Positions 6,966 to 13,468 of a DNA stretch of 24,458 nucleotides are shown here, piece by piece. A program made the translations under genes and the position numbers. The first letter of the stretch is position 1; each line of letters opens with the position of its first letter. The notes beneath the pieces were generated by a model. It ran no database searches and was not told the origin of the DNA. It worked only from the letters and a program-made list of their open reading frames with translations. This DNA comes from a virus: positions 1-24,458 of the IMG/VR virus record IMGVR_UViG_3300010885_026425; one strand, 5' to 3'.

Positions 6966-8281
6966 TACAATTTTTCTCCTGCTTCGAATCCACGAAAACG
7001 TAAAAATCTAGGAAATCGCAGACTGTATGTACCGTCTTGATTTTGTGTAATAGCATCGGCTCTTACTTCAACCACTGCTCCAAGAAGTGTATTACGATTA
7101 GTCCAATAGTCAATGCGGTCATTATCAGTGAACCCGCTACCACAATTGACTTGAATAAATCTTCCCCCGTCGTCTCCTGAGCAGATGAGTGCGCCCAATC
7201 GCCCTTCATTTCGTCCTGTTCCTTCTTCAACACCTTGTACCTCCAAACTTACTTCAATAAAAGGCTTTAGTTTTAACCAAGCATGACTGCGCTTGCATTC
7301 ATAAGGAGCCTGAGGATCCTTAATCATAATGCCTTCATAGCCGCCTTCGATGGCCAGTGCATTAATCTCTTTGTACTTACGTTGTCCAGATTTTGAATCC
7401 AGATCTACAAGTTCTTGTCCTACCATTGTTACGTTGGGCAACGAATCTTGATGATGATTTATAAATTTTGTTAAATGACTGCTACGGAATTCTTGAGTGG
7501 CATTCCAGGACCCTAGTTCGAAATGTACCAAAGGCATGCAATCAAACAAATGTAATACTGCATCTTCTGCCTGTACATCACTTTTGCGATGTACCTGCTT
7601 CATCAAGTCCTGGAAACTACTGCTCATAATCTCACCATCAAAGACCCAAGGTTCTACCAGTGTATCTGCAATAGATTTAAACTGTTCCACTATATGTGGA
7701 AAGTTGACAAACTCTTTGCCATTGCGACTAAACATATTGACACGACCATCAGGGTGTACAATAGTGATAACACGAACACCATCAAGTTTAACTTCGATAA
7801 ACTTCTTCCCTGCGACCTTGCTTTCATGGTTAGCACTATCGTGAGCAAGCTGACAACCAAAAACAGGAATAGTATAATCAACATATTTCTTCTCCACTAC
7901 TTTATTAATTGTTTTTTCGCTGACACCACAGCGTAGATCTTTGATAAGGATACGACGATACCAACCGTTCCATTGTGCATTAGTGCAGTTGGACATTAGT
8001 TCGTCAATGGTGTCACGAGCAAGGTTGCCAGTGATACTACGATTAATAAAGCCTGTGATGACCAGTGTAAATGAATCCCAATCAACGCCAGGACCATCAA
8101 GGCCACTGCGTTCTGGAACTTGTTTAATGCCAAATGTGATTGTACTGTCCAAGGCAAGACGACAGCCATGAAAAAATTCATCGTTGCCCGCCTCGGCCTG
8201 GGCAAGGATGATTTGTTCTTTGTTAGTGCGAAGATTATGATCTTCTAAACTACTGATAACATAATAGCAGGGATCTGACAT
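6965..8281 (-). CDS. ATP-dependent DNA ligase (T4 gp30-like), 438 aa
   Basis: The enzyme seals nicks in duplex DNA by transferring AMP from ATP to a lysine and then to the 5' phosphate. All nucleotidyltransferase motifs are visible: motif I EVKLDGVR with the adenylated Lys165, motif III FDGEIM (214-219), motif IV YEGIMIKDP (315-323), motif V WLKLKP (335-340) and the OB-fold end with motif VI RFPRFLRFR (422-430). The N-terminal helical domain has WYRRILIKDLRCGVSEKTIN (107-126), typical of T4-type and related ligases. T4 gp30 has 487 residues, so this one is somewhat compact. Translation starts at an ATG 5 bases after GGAG. A perfect-consensus sigma70 promoter lies just upstream, implying early or middle expression. 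It heads an operon of small overlapping genes on the strand opposite to the tail genes. Confidence 0.97.
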   Translation of the reverse strand: MSDPCYYVISSLEDHNLRTNKEQIILAQAEAGNDEFFHGCRLALDSTITFGIKQVPERSGLDGPGVDWDSFTLVITGFINRSITGNLARDTIDELMSNCTNAQWNGWYRRILIKDLRCGVSEKTINKVVEKKYVDYTIPVFGCQLAHDSANHESKVAGKKFIEVKLDGVRVITIVHPDGRVNMFSRNGKEFVNFPHIVEQFKSIADTLVEPWVFDGEIMSSSFQDLMKQVHRKSDVQAEDAVLHLFDCMPLVHFELGSWNATQEFRSSHLTKFINHHQDSLPNVTMVGQELVDLDSKSGQRKYKEINALAIEGGYEGIMIKDPQAPYECKRSHAWLKLKPFIEVSLEVQGVEEGTGRNEGRLGALICSGDDGGRFIQVNCGSGFTDNDRIDYWTNRNTLLGAVVEVRADAITQNQDGTYSLRFPRFLRFRGFEAGEKL

Positions 8282-8296
8282 GTAGTCTCCAAAAAT

Positions 8297-8330
8297 AATC
8301 TCTATGCCATATTATAACAGCATAGAGATT
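8297..8330 (-). terminator. 11-bp hairpin with T-run, enclosing a promoter -10 box
   Basis: Read on the - strand, AATCTCTATGC (8330-8320) and its exact complement GCATAGAGATT (8307-8297) enclose a 12-base loop and are followed, after one A, by five T's (8295-8291). This has the form of an intrinsic terminator for transcripts arriving from the 96-residue gene. The stem is AT-rich, so efficiency is uncertain. The -10 box of the ligase promoter lies in the loop, so the palindrome may also be an operator. Confidence 0.6.
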
Positions 8331-8339
8331 CTGTGTCAA
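8311..8339 (-). promoter_or_regulatory. Perfect-consensus sigma70 promoter for the ligase operon
   Basis: On the - strand TTGACA (8339-8334) is followed after exactly 17 bases by TATAAT (8316-8311). The -35 box begins immediately after the stop codon of the 96-residue gene. The expected start site (about 8304) lies in the second arm of the flanking hairpin, so RNA begun here cannot form that hairpin. GGAG at 8290-8287 gives the ribosome site. Confidence 0.9.
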
Positions 8340-8630
8340 TTACTTTTTGGCAATTTGTTTTGCTGCCTCAAAAATACGCATGGCATCTTGTAAACGAAAG
8401 TTATCCTGTCGATAATGCCAATCTTTTTTACGTTGAGCAGTATCTAATGCGTCCATTAATGCATATTTGTCTTTTAAATTATTTGTTTGCATTAGTAATG
8501 CTGACATATCTACAATATCTAAAGCATACTCTACCCATTTGTGTGTGCTATTAATTTTATCTTTTTGTAAAAAAACTAATTTGTTTGAACCCGTTTTTGC
8601 ATACTTTTGTTTGTAATTTGCTACATTCAT
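8340..8630 (-). CDS. Hypothetical protein, 96 aa, helical and lysine-rich
   Basis: No family recognised. The sequence is highly polar, Lys/Gln/Asp-rich and predicted mostly helical (for example NLKDKYALMDALDTAQRKKD, then FRLQDAMRIFEAAKQIAKK). No Cys, signal peptide or membrane segment is seen. It has its own near-consensus promoter (TTGACA-17-TAAAAT) and a TAGG ribosome site 7 bases before the ATG that lies within the arm of a 14-bp hairpin. It is therefore a separately controlled single gene, insulated from both neighbours by hairpins. Basic helical phage proteins of this size often bind nucleic acid or host proteins, but nothing here shows it. Confidence 0.8.
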   Translation of the reverse strand: MNVANYKQKYAKTGSNKLVFLQKDKINSTHKWVEYALDIVDMSALLMQTNNLKDKYALMDALDTAQRKKDWHYRQDNFRLQDAMRIFEAAKQIAKK

Positions 8631-8631
8631 A

Positions 8632-8666
8632 AAAATACCTACTTGTTGTGGTCAAGTAGGTATTTT
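8632..8666 (-). terminator. 14-bp perfect hairpin with T-run before the 96-aa gene
   Basis: AAAATACCTACTTG (8666-8653, - strand) pairs perfectly with CAAGTAGGTATTTT (8645-8632) across a 7-base loop. Arm two continues to a run of five T's that ends at the ATG (8630-8628). It would end transcripts from the DUF465-like gene and hide the TAGG ribosome site of the 96-residue gene in any read-through RNA. The + strand copy also has a T-run, so it may work in both directions. Confidence 0.75.
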
Positions 8667-8690
8667 AACACGATTTTGATTTTATGTCAA
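8662..8690 (-). promoter_or_regulatory. Near-consensus sigma70 promoter for the 96-aa gene
   Basis: TTGACA (8690-8685) and TAAAAT (8667-8662, 5 of 6 matches) are 17 bases apart on the - strand. The -35 box follows directly after the stop codon of the DUF465-like gene. The expected start near 8655 lies inside the first arm of the 14-bp hairpin, so RNA begun here lacks most of that arm. Confidence 0.82.
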
Positions 8691-8900
8691 TTATTCGTAG
8701 TGATGTTCTTGCATTAAATTATACCGCTTACGATATAACAATGATAGTTCATCTTTGAGTTTAAGTTTTTCTTTTTTAAGTGTTTCTACTTGAAATTCAT
8801 CCCAGGATTTTTGGGCGAGTATTTGTTCAATTTGTCTTGCTACCTGTGTGTGACGATTGTCCACAGTTCTGATGTGATGTTCCAGTGAGTCGATGTCCAT
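8691..8900 (-). CDS. YdcH/DUF465-like small coiled-coil protein, 69 aa
   Basis: The second half, TLKKEKLKLKDELSLLYRKR, closely matches the hallmark of the DUF465 (YdcH) family of short bacterial helical proteins, which read LKKEKLxLKDEL near the C-terminus after a helix with HxxLDxxI-type spacing (here SLEHHIRTVDNRH). The protein should form an antiparallel helical hairpin. The family's function is unknown to me. I chose the ATG at 8900 because AAGGAG lies 6 bases before it; an extension to a TTG at 8933 would place this strong ribosome site inside the coding region. A late-like motif ATTAAATA (8945-8938, - strand) precedes it with a leader of about 32 bases. The gene diverges from the HNH gene. 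Confidence 0.75.
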   Translation of the reverse strand: MDIDSLEHHIRTVDNRHTQVARQIEQILAQKSWDEFQVETLKKEKLKLKDELSLLYRKRYNLMQEHHYE

Positions 8901-8926
8901 TTCAATCTCCTTAAAAACTGTCATAG

Positions 8927-8955
8927 TTGACAATACGTATTTAATGCCGTATAAT
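8927..8955 (+). promoter_or_regulatory. Perfect-consensus sigma70 promoter for the HNH gene
   Basis: TTGACA (8927-8932), 17 bases, TATAAT (8950-8955) on the + strand, with an expected start near 8962. The -10 box overlaps the left arm of a 6-bp palindrome (TAATGC 8952-8957, GCATTA 8964-8969), and another TAATGC lies at 8943-8948, so a repressor could bind here. No Shine-Dalgarno sequence lies between this start and the ATG at 8979. Confidence 0.88.
8938..8945 (-). promoter_or_regulatory. Candidate late promoter for the DUF465-like gene
   Basis: ATTAAATA on the - strand, one base from the T4 late consensus TATAAATA in its core, followed by C as at the HNH, gp25 and fibre sites. It overlaps the divergent sigma70 promoter of the HNH gene. 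No sigma70 promoter is apparent on this strand. Confidence 0.4.
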
Positions 8956-8966
8956 GCTTTTTAGCA

Positions 8967-8973
8967 TTAAATA
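8967..8973 (+). promoter_or_regulatory. Candidate late promoter directly at the HNH start codon
   Basis: TTAAATA followed by CATTT and then the ATG at 8979. The same arrangement (ATAAATA, CATGT, ATG) precedes gp25. By analogy with T4 late promoters, transcription would begin at or within a base or two of the ATG. Confidence 0.5.
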
Positions 8974-8978
8974 CATTT

Positions 8979-9518
8979 ATGAGCGATACACTTTTACTCA
9001 ATTCAGATGGCAGTCCACTGTCAATGTTACCACCCAGCGTTGTTGATTGGACTATGGCAATCAAACTAGTCTTTTTAAACAAAGTTTCAGTGATCAAAGA
9101 ATACGACGATTGGATAGTGCATAGCCAAAAATTGGCCATCCCAGTGCCCAGTATTATAATGACCAAGCGTTATGTGCGTCCAAAAAATAGAGTATTGTTT
9201 AATCGTAAAATGGTTTACCTGCGTGATAATTATACTTGCCAATACTGCGGAGATCAATTCCAAGCCAAAGACTTGACATTAGATCATGTCACTCCAAAAA
9301 GTAAAGGTGGCAGAAGCTCTTGGAGTAATTTAGTCACTTGCTGTGGTACTTGTAATTGGCTTAAAGGCGCCAAGGCCATAGAACCGTTGACTAAACCAAA
9401 AGAACCCAGTTATTGGCAAATGGTCAAAGTTGTTAAACAACATAACCCTTATCATATGCGAGATCCTGCTTGGGCAGAGTATCTAGGCTATGAACAACCA
9501 AGGCAAGCAACAGGATAA
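8979..9518 (+). CDS. HNH endonuclease, 179 aa
   Basis: The nuclease core occupies about residues 78-131: YTCQYCG (Cys87, Cys90, zinc), LTLDHVTPKSKGG (Asp102, His103), NLVTCCGTCNWLKG (Asn117, zinc Cys122 and Cys125, Asn126). This is the zinc-bound HNH arrangement common in free-standing phage and bacterial nucleases. The first 75 residues (MSDTLLLNSDGSPLSMLPPS onwards) form a conserved-looking N-terminal domain seen with this HNH subfamily, not an intron-type DNA-binding tail. No ribosome site precedes the ATG. A consensus sigma70 promoter and a late-like motif both lie upstream, and a strong terminator follows the stop, so it is a one-gene unit. Possible roles are a homing endonuclease, host DNA degradation or help in DNA packaging; the sequence does not decide. 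Confidence 0.9.
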   Translation: MSDTLLLNSDGSPLSMLPPSVVDWTMAIKLVFLNKVSVIKEYDDWIVHSQKLAIPVPSIIMTKRYVRPKNRVLFNRKMVYLRDNYTCQYCGDQFQAKDLTLDHVTPKSKGGRSSWSNLVTCCGTCNWLKGAKAIEPLTKPKEPSYWQMVKVVKQHNPYHMRDPAWAEYLGYEQPRQATG

Positions 9519-9519
9519 T

Positions 9520-9544
9520 AAAAGGCACTTAATGTGCCTTTTTT
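9520..9544 (+). terminator. Intrinsic terminator after the HNH gene
   Basis: AAAAGGCAC (9520-9528), a 5-base loop, GTGCCTTTT (9534-9542) and further T's form a 9-bp stem with a run of six T's, two bases after the stop codon. It separates the HNH unit from the late baseplate wedge operon. Confidence 0.92.
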
Positions 9545-9576
9545 ATTGACTTGTTATCTACATACATTATTCCATA

Positions 9577-9583
9577 ATAAATA
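9577..9583 (+). promoter_or_regulatory. Candidate late promoter directly at the gp25 start codon
   Basis: ATAAATA (within TAATAAATA, 9575-9583) with CATGT before the ATG at 9589. In T4 the late element ends about six bases before the transcript start, which would place +1 on the A of this ATG. It probably drives the wedge operon gp25, gp6 and the giant gene. Confidence 0.65.
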
Positions 9584-9588
9584 CATGT

Positions 9589-9975
9589 ATGAGAGTCTTT
9601 AAAGGTTATAGTACAGTGGGCAAAGAATGGGGCAACTTCAAAATCTATGATATTGAACTTGCTAAACGTGACTTGCTCAATGAAATGTATACTCGCAAGG
9701 GTGAAAGATTGATGAGTCCTGAATACGGTTATATTGTTTGGGATCTACTATTTGACCCATTGACTCATGAATTAGTACATGTTATTAGGGAAGATACTCT
9801 GAGAATAATTAGCAGAGATCCTAGACTAGAACTTAATACATTAGACGTTACTGAGAACGTTGATTTACAAACATTAACAGTGAAAGTAATTTTGAACTAT
9901 GTTCCTACCGCGACAATCACTGAACTAGTAGCAGTTTTTTCCAGAGACCTAGCTTCAAATAAACTACAAGGATAA
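9589..9975 (+). CDS. 25: gp25-like baseplate wedge protein, 128 aa
   Basis: This is a GPW/gp25-family protein, the core wedge piece that contacts the first sheath ring and is shared by contractile tails and type VI secretion baseplates (TssE). Visible family features are LAKRDLLNEMYTRKGERLMS (residues about 25-44), PEYGYIVWDLLFDP (45-58) and IISRDPRLEL (86-95), where the usual EPR triplet reads DPR. Length is close to T4 gp25 (132 residues). No Shine-Dalgarno sequence precedes the ATG and a late promoter motif ends 5 bases before it, so the mRNA may be leaderless. The gp6-like gene follows 4 bases after the stop, the usual gp25-gp6 order. Confidence 0.95.
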   Translation: MRVFKGYSTVGKEWGNFKIYDIELAKRDLLNEMYTRKGERLMSPEYGYIVWDLLFDPLTHELVHVIREDTLRIISRDPRLELNTLDVTENVDLQTLTVKVILNYVPTATITELVAVFSRDLASNKLQG

Positions 9976-9979
9976 GGCA

Positions 9980-12900
9980 ATGCCAAAAGCAATTAGACAA
10001 GAAAACCTATATGGTGCAGAAGATTGGAGCATAGTATACAGCAGTTTTAAAAACGCTGAATTTACTAGCTATGATTTCGACACATTGCGCGACAGCATGG
10101 TCGGCTATATGCAAGTTAACTATCCTGAAGAGTTTAATGATTACATTCAAAACAGTGAATTTATTGCATTGTTAGACTTGGTAGCTTATGTGGGTCAAAA
10201 TCTAGCATTCCGCATGGATTTAAATGCTAGAGAAAACATTTTAGACACAGCAGAAAAGCGTGAAAGCGTATTACGTATTGCACGTATGTTATCGTATAAA
10301 CCAAAACGTGTTCGTCCTGCTCAAGGTTTCTTAAAAGTAACCAGTATTGTTACCACTGATCAAATTATTGACAGCACAGGTGCCAACTTGGCTAATAAAA
10401 CAGTAGAATGGGGCAGTGATACCAGTGAGTTAGAATATGAACGTTTTATTAGAATTCTAAATGCGGCATTCAGTGATAACAATAAATTTGGAACTCCTGT
10501 AAAAAGATCAGTAAACAACGAATCCAGTAACATATTTGAAATATATCAATTTAACAATACAAATTTAATAACTAATTATCCTACCAGTGCCATCGTAGAC
10601 GGCATTGATTTGAATTTTGATTTACTGCCTATTGATATTGATTCCTCTGGATTTATTACACAGTCTGAACCAGACTATCAAAATGCTTTTAGTGTCATGT
10701 ATAGAAATGATGGCAAAGGTGTTGGTAGTACAAAAACTGGATTCTTCTTTTTAGCCAAGCAAGGTTATATTACTAGTACCATTGAATATATATCTACTCC
10801 TGTGGCCAATGCAGTAATAGATTTGCCACAGACAGAAAATATCAGTGAAGAAGATTATTTTGTACAAACCGTTGATCAGTATGGCAATGTATTAAAAACT
10901 TGGACAAGAGTTGGAAATTTAGACTTTTCAAATATCGTAGTCAATGAACAAAGCGGAGTTACTAAAGATATATTTGAAGTAATTTACAGTGACAATGATA
11001 TCACTAGTATTAAATTTGGCGATGGTACATTTACAAATGTTCCCTCTGGTTATATTCGTATATGGTACAGAACAGCAGAAAATGATTTTATTAAAGTCAG
11101 AGCAGGTGAAATTAATAATGTTATATTTGATATAACATATACTAACTCTAACAATCAAAATCAAACATTGTCTATGGTGTTAGAATTGCAGGACAATATG
11201 GTCACTGGACTTCCTGCCGAGTCCTTGGCTGAAATTAAACAAAACGCACCAGAAGCATTTTATAGTAAAAATAGAATGGTAACCGGTGATGACTACAACG
11301 GCTTTTTACCAACACTAAACAATGATGTATTGTTTATGAAAGCCGAGAACAGAACATTCAGCGGACACAGTCGCAATGTCGATTTACAAGATCCCACAGG
11401 TAAAAGTAGACCTTTGTTAGAGTTTGCCGACGATGGATATTTGTACAGCACAGAATATACTAAGAATTTTTATATTGCAGATGATACAAGCCGCCGAACA
11501 GTTGATTTGCTGGACGAATACATCGAAAATAAACTCAGTGATATTAGTTTGTTGAATTTTTACTATGGTAAATTAAACTTAGATGGACAGACTAATTCGA
11601 CTAATTTTGACTTAGTCAATATGGGTAAAACTCCGTGGTATGCAATATTAAAGACTGCTCAGATAACAGCTGACGATTCGAATTTAAATACCCTTAAACA
11701 AATTCAAGTAGAAGGTATCAACACTGACAATGCGTGGGATAGTTTTGACATCGATGGCGGTATGATTCAAATCAATGATGAACTATTCAGTTATACAGGA
11801 ATCAATAAAAGTACTAATACATTCACCGGAGTCACTCGTGCTCGTCAAGGAACTAAGCCCGCATTACATGTTAAAGGAACAAACGTTTACAAAGTCTATG
11901 ATTATAGATGGCGATCTGCATACTATGATTTAACTGGTTCCAACGGTTATGTGTCTCAGTCTAAAAATAATCCAACTCCACAAAAGTTGGGATTTACTAC
12001 CAGCGGTCCATTACGCACAGTACGTCCAGGAAGTTTTATTAAATTTGAAGACAGCACTGGTTCGTTTACTTGGTCTACTATATTAGATATCAAGGGCGAC
12101 GGTCTTGGAGTAGAAGACAGCAATTATAAGTACACAGGTCTATTGGCTAATGGTATGGGACCGGTAGAAATCAATAAGTCAATTCTCGAAGACCAAGTTA
12201 TAAGAAGCGTTATACCTGCGTTTACTAGAATCTTTGATGATATAACAAGATCCACTTTAATAGAAAAATTAGAAGATAAAAAAAGTTTTGCTTTAAAATT
12301 TGATAACCAAAGTCCTAAGTGGACTGTTATTCCAGAAACTACTATCATCGATTTAGACAAGCCTTTTGATACCAAAGACGATAGCACTGGCTGGGTGATG
12401 TATGTAAAAAGGGAAACATCGGGCTGGACTGTGATAATTCGACAACTTGATTATGTTTTCGGCAGTGAAGAATTAATTCGTTTCTATAATATTAATTTTG
12501 CGCCAACTTTTAATCCCAGCTTTCAAAGTGTAAGCAAAGATTCAATTACAGTATTAGGATTAGCCGAAGACTCAGTGACTAAAAAATTAAAGCTGGCAGA
12601 AAAACAAACATATCGAATCAGCGGATATTATGTCTATGACGACGGTTATACCGATAACAGTAAAGTTAAAGTTACACCCATTGACATGGACAATGACTTT
12701 TTACCAGATGACCCTCGCCACTTTTTAAATGTAGTTGAGAATAGTCAAATTGCATTAGTCAACTATGACGAAGGTGATTTTAGTTATGAAGTTCCCGCAG
12801 ATCTATCTACTAAAAAACCCATTCTAAAAAGAGTAAATGGTAAGATGTCATTGCCATTCAAATGGAATCATAAGGTGCAAGTGGATCAAACATTGAATCC

Positions 12901-13468
12901 TAGTTTAACTAATATTGTTGACGTTTATGTATTGACTAAAAGTTACAACGAAGATTATACAACTTGGAAACGTAAAAATAACACAAAGACATTGGCTCCT
13001 TTGCCTCCAACAACAGAAGAATTAAGAACTAGTTTTTCTAATTTGCTAAGTTACAAAATGATGACAGATGAAGTTATATTCCATCCTGTTAAATTTAAAC
13101 CATTGTTTGGAACTCTTTCTGCTTCACAATTTCAAGCACAGTTTAAAGTAGTTAAAAACGCAAAGAGTAAATTAACAGACAGCGAAGTTAAAAGTAAAGT
13201 GGTAAATGCCATTGATACATTTTTTGCACCGGGAAATTTTGGTTTTGGTGAAATATTTTATTTTACAGAATTGGCTGCATATTTACACACGAGTTTAAGC
13301 AGTGATTTGAGCAGTGTGGTTATTGTACCTATTAGTGCTGACGGAAGATTTGGTACATTATTCCAAATTCAACCAGATAGAAATGAAGTAGTAACCAGTG
13401 TGGCCAGTGTAAATGACATCATTGTTATAAATGAAATAACTGACAATAACATTAGGATCGGTAAATGA
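9980..13468 (+). CDS. 6: gp6-like baseplate wedge protein (baseplate J type), 1162 aa
   Basis: The N-terminus is diagnostic of the gp6 family: LRDSMVGYMQVNYPEEFNDY, then SEFIALLDLVAYVGQNLAFR and DLNARENILDTAEKRESVLR, LARMLSY-type segments within residues 35-115. In T4 two gp6 copies per wedge dimerise into the inner baseplate ring and control sheath contraction. The later GDDYNGF (near 434) fits the baseplate J core. At 1162 residues it is almost twice T4 gp6 (660). One visible insertion at about 586-645 reads GGMIQINDELFSYTGI and FTGVTRARQGT, a small beta module I have seen in other tail proteins. An AAGGATAAGG stretch precedes the ATG. The 3' end overlaps the giant gene by ATGA, so the two are translationally coupled. 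Confidence 0.92.
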   Translation: MPKAIRQENLYGAEDWSIVYSSFKNAEFTSYDFDTLRDSMVGYMQVNYPEEFNDYIQNSEFIALLDLVAYVGQNLAFRMDLNARENILDTAEKRESVLRIARMLSYKPKRVRPAQGFLKVTSIVTTDQIIDSTGANLANKTVEWGSDTSELEYERFIRILNAAFSDNNKFGTPVKRSVNNESSNIFEIYQFNNTNLITNYPTSAIVDGIDLNFDLLPIDIDSSGFITQSEPDYQNAFSVMYRNDGKGVGSTKTGFFFLAKQGYITSTIEYISTPVANAVIDLPQTENISEEDYFVQTVDQYGNVLKTWTRVGNLDFSNIVVNEQSGVTKDIFEVIYSDNDITSIKFGDGTFTNVPSGYIRIWYRTAENDFIKVRAGEINNVIFDITYTNSNNQNQTLSMVLELQDNMVTGLPAESLAEIKQNAPEAFYSKNRMVTGDDYNGFLPTLNNDVLFMKAENRTFSGHSRNVDLQDPTGKSRPLLEFADDGYLYSTEYTKNFYIADDTSRRTVDLLDEYIENKLSDISLLNFYYGKLNLDGQTNSTNFDLVNMGKTPWYAILKTAQITADDSNLNTLKQIQVEGINTDNAWDSFDIDGGMIQINDELFSYTGINKSTNTFTGVTRARQGTKPALHVKGTNVYKVYDYRWRSAYYDLTGSNGYVSQSKNNPTPQKLGFTTSGPLRTVRPGSFIKFEDSTGSFTWSTILDIKGDGLGVEDSNYKYTGLLANGMGPVEINKSILEDQVIRSVIPAFTRIFDDITRSTLIEKLEDKKSFALKFDNQSPKWTVIPETTIIDLDKPFDTKDDSTGWVMYVKRETSGWTVIIRQLDYVFGSEELIRFYNINFAPTFNPSFQSVSKDSITVLGLAEDSVTKKLKLAEKQTYRISGYYVYDDGYTDNSKVKVTPIDMDNDFLPDDPRHFLNVVENSQIALVNYDEGDFSYEVPADLSTKKPILKRVNGKMSLPFKWNHKVQVDQTLNPSLTNIVDVYVLTKSYNEDYTTWKRKNNTKTLAPLPPTTEELRTSFSNLLSYKMMTDEVIFHPVKFKPLFGTLSASQFQAQFKVVKNAKSKLTDSEVKSKVVNAIDTFFAPGNFGFGEIFYFTELAAYLHTSLSSDLSSVVIVPISADGRFGTLFQIQPDRNEVVTSVASVNDIIVINEITDNNIRIGK

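Noticed and set aside
7497-8171. Long + strand frames opposite the ligase gene
   Set aside because: They are shadows of the ligase reading frame, which has all catalytic motifs; the antisense products resemble no family.
8901-8933. N-terminal extension of the DUF465-like protein to the TTG at 8933
   Set aside because: A strong AAGGAG lies 6 bases before the ATG at 8900, inside the extension, and the conserved part begins after that ATG.
8979-9518. HNH gene as an intron-borne homing endonuclease
   Set aside because: It lies between complete genes with its own promoter and terminator; no split gene or intron core is visible around it.
9546-9574. sigma70 promoter starting at TTGACT before gp25
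   Set aside because: No acceptable -10 box at 16-18 bases; the late motif explains the site better.
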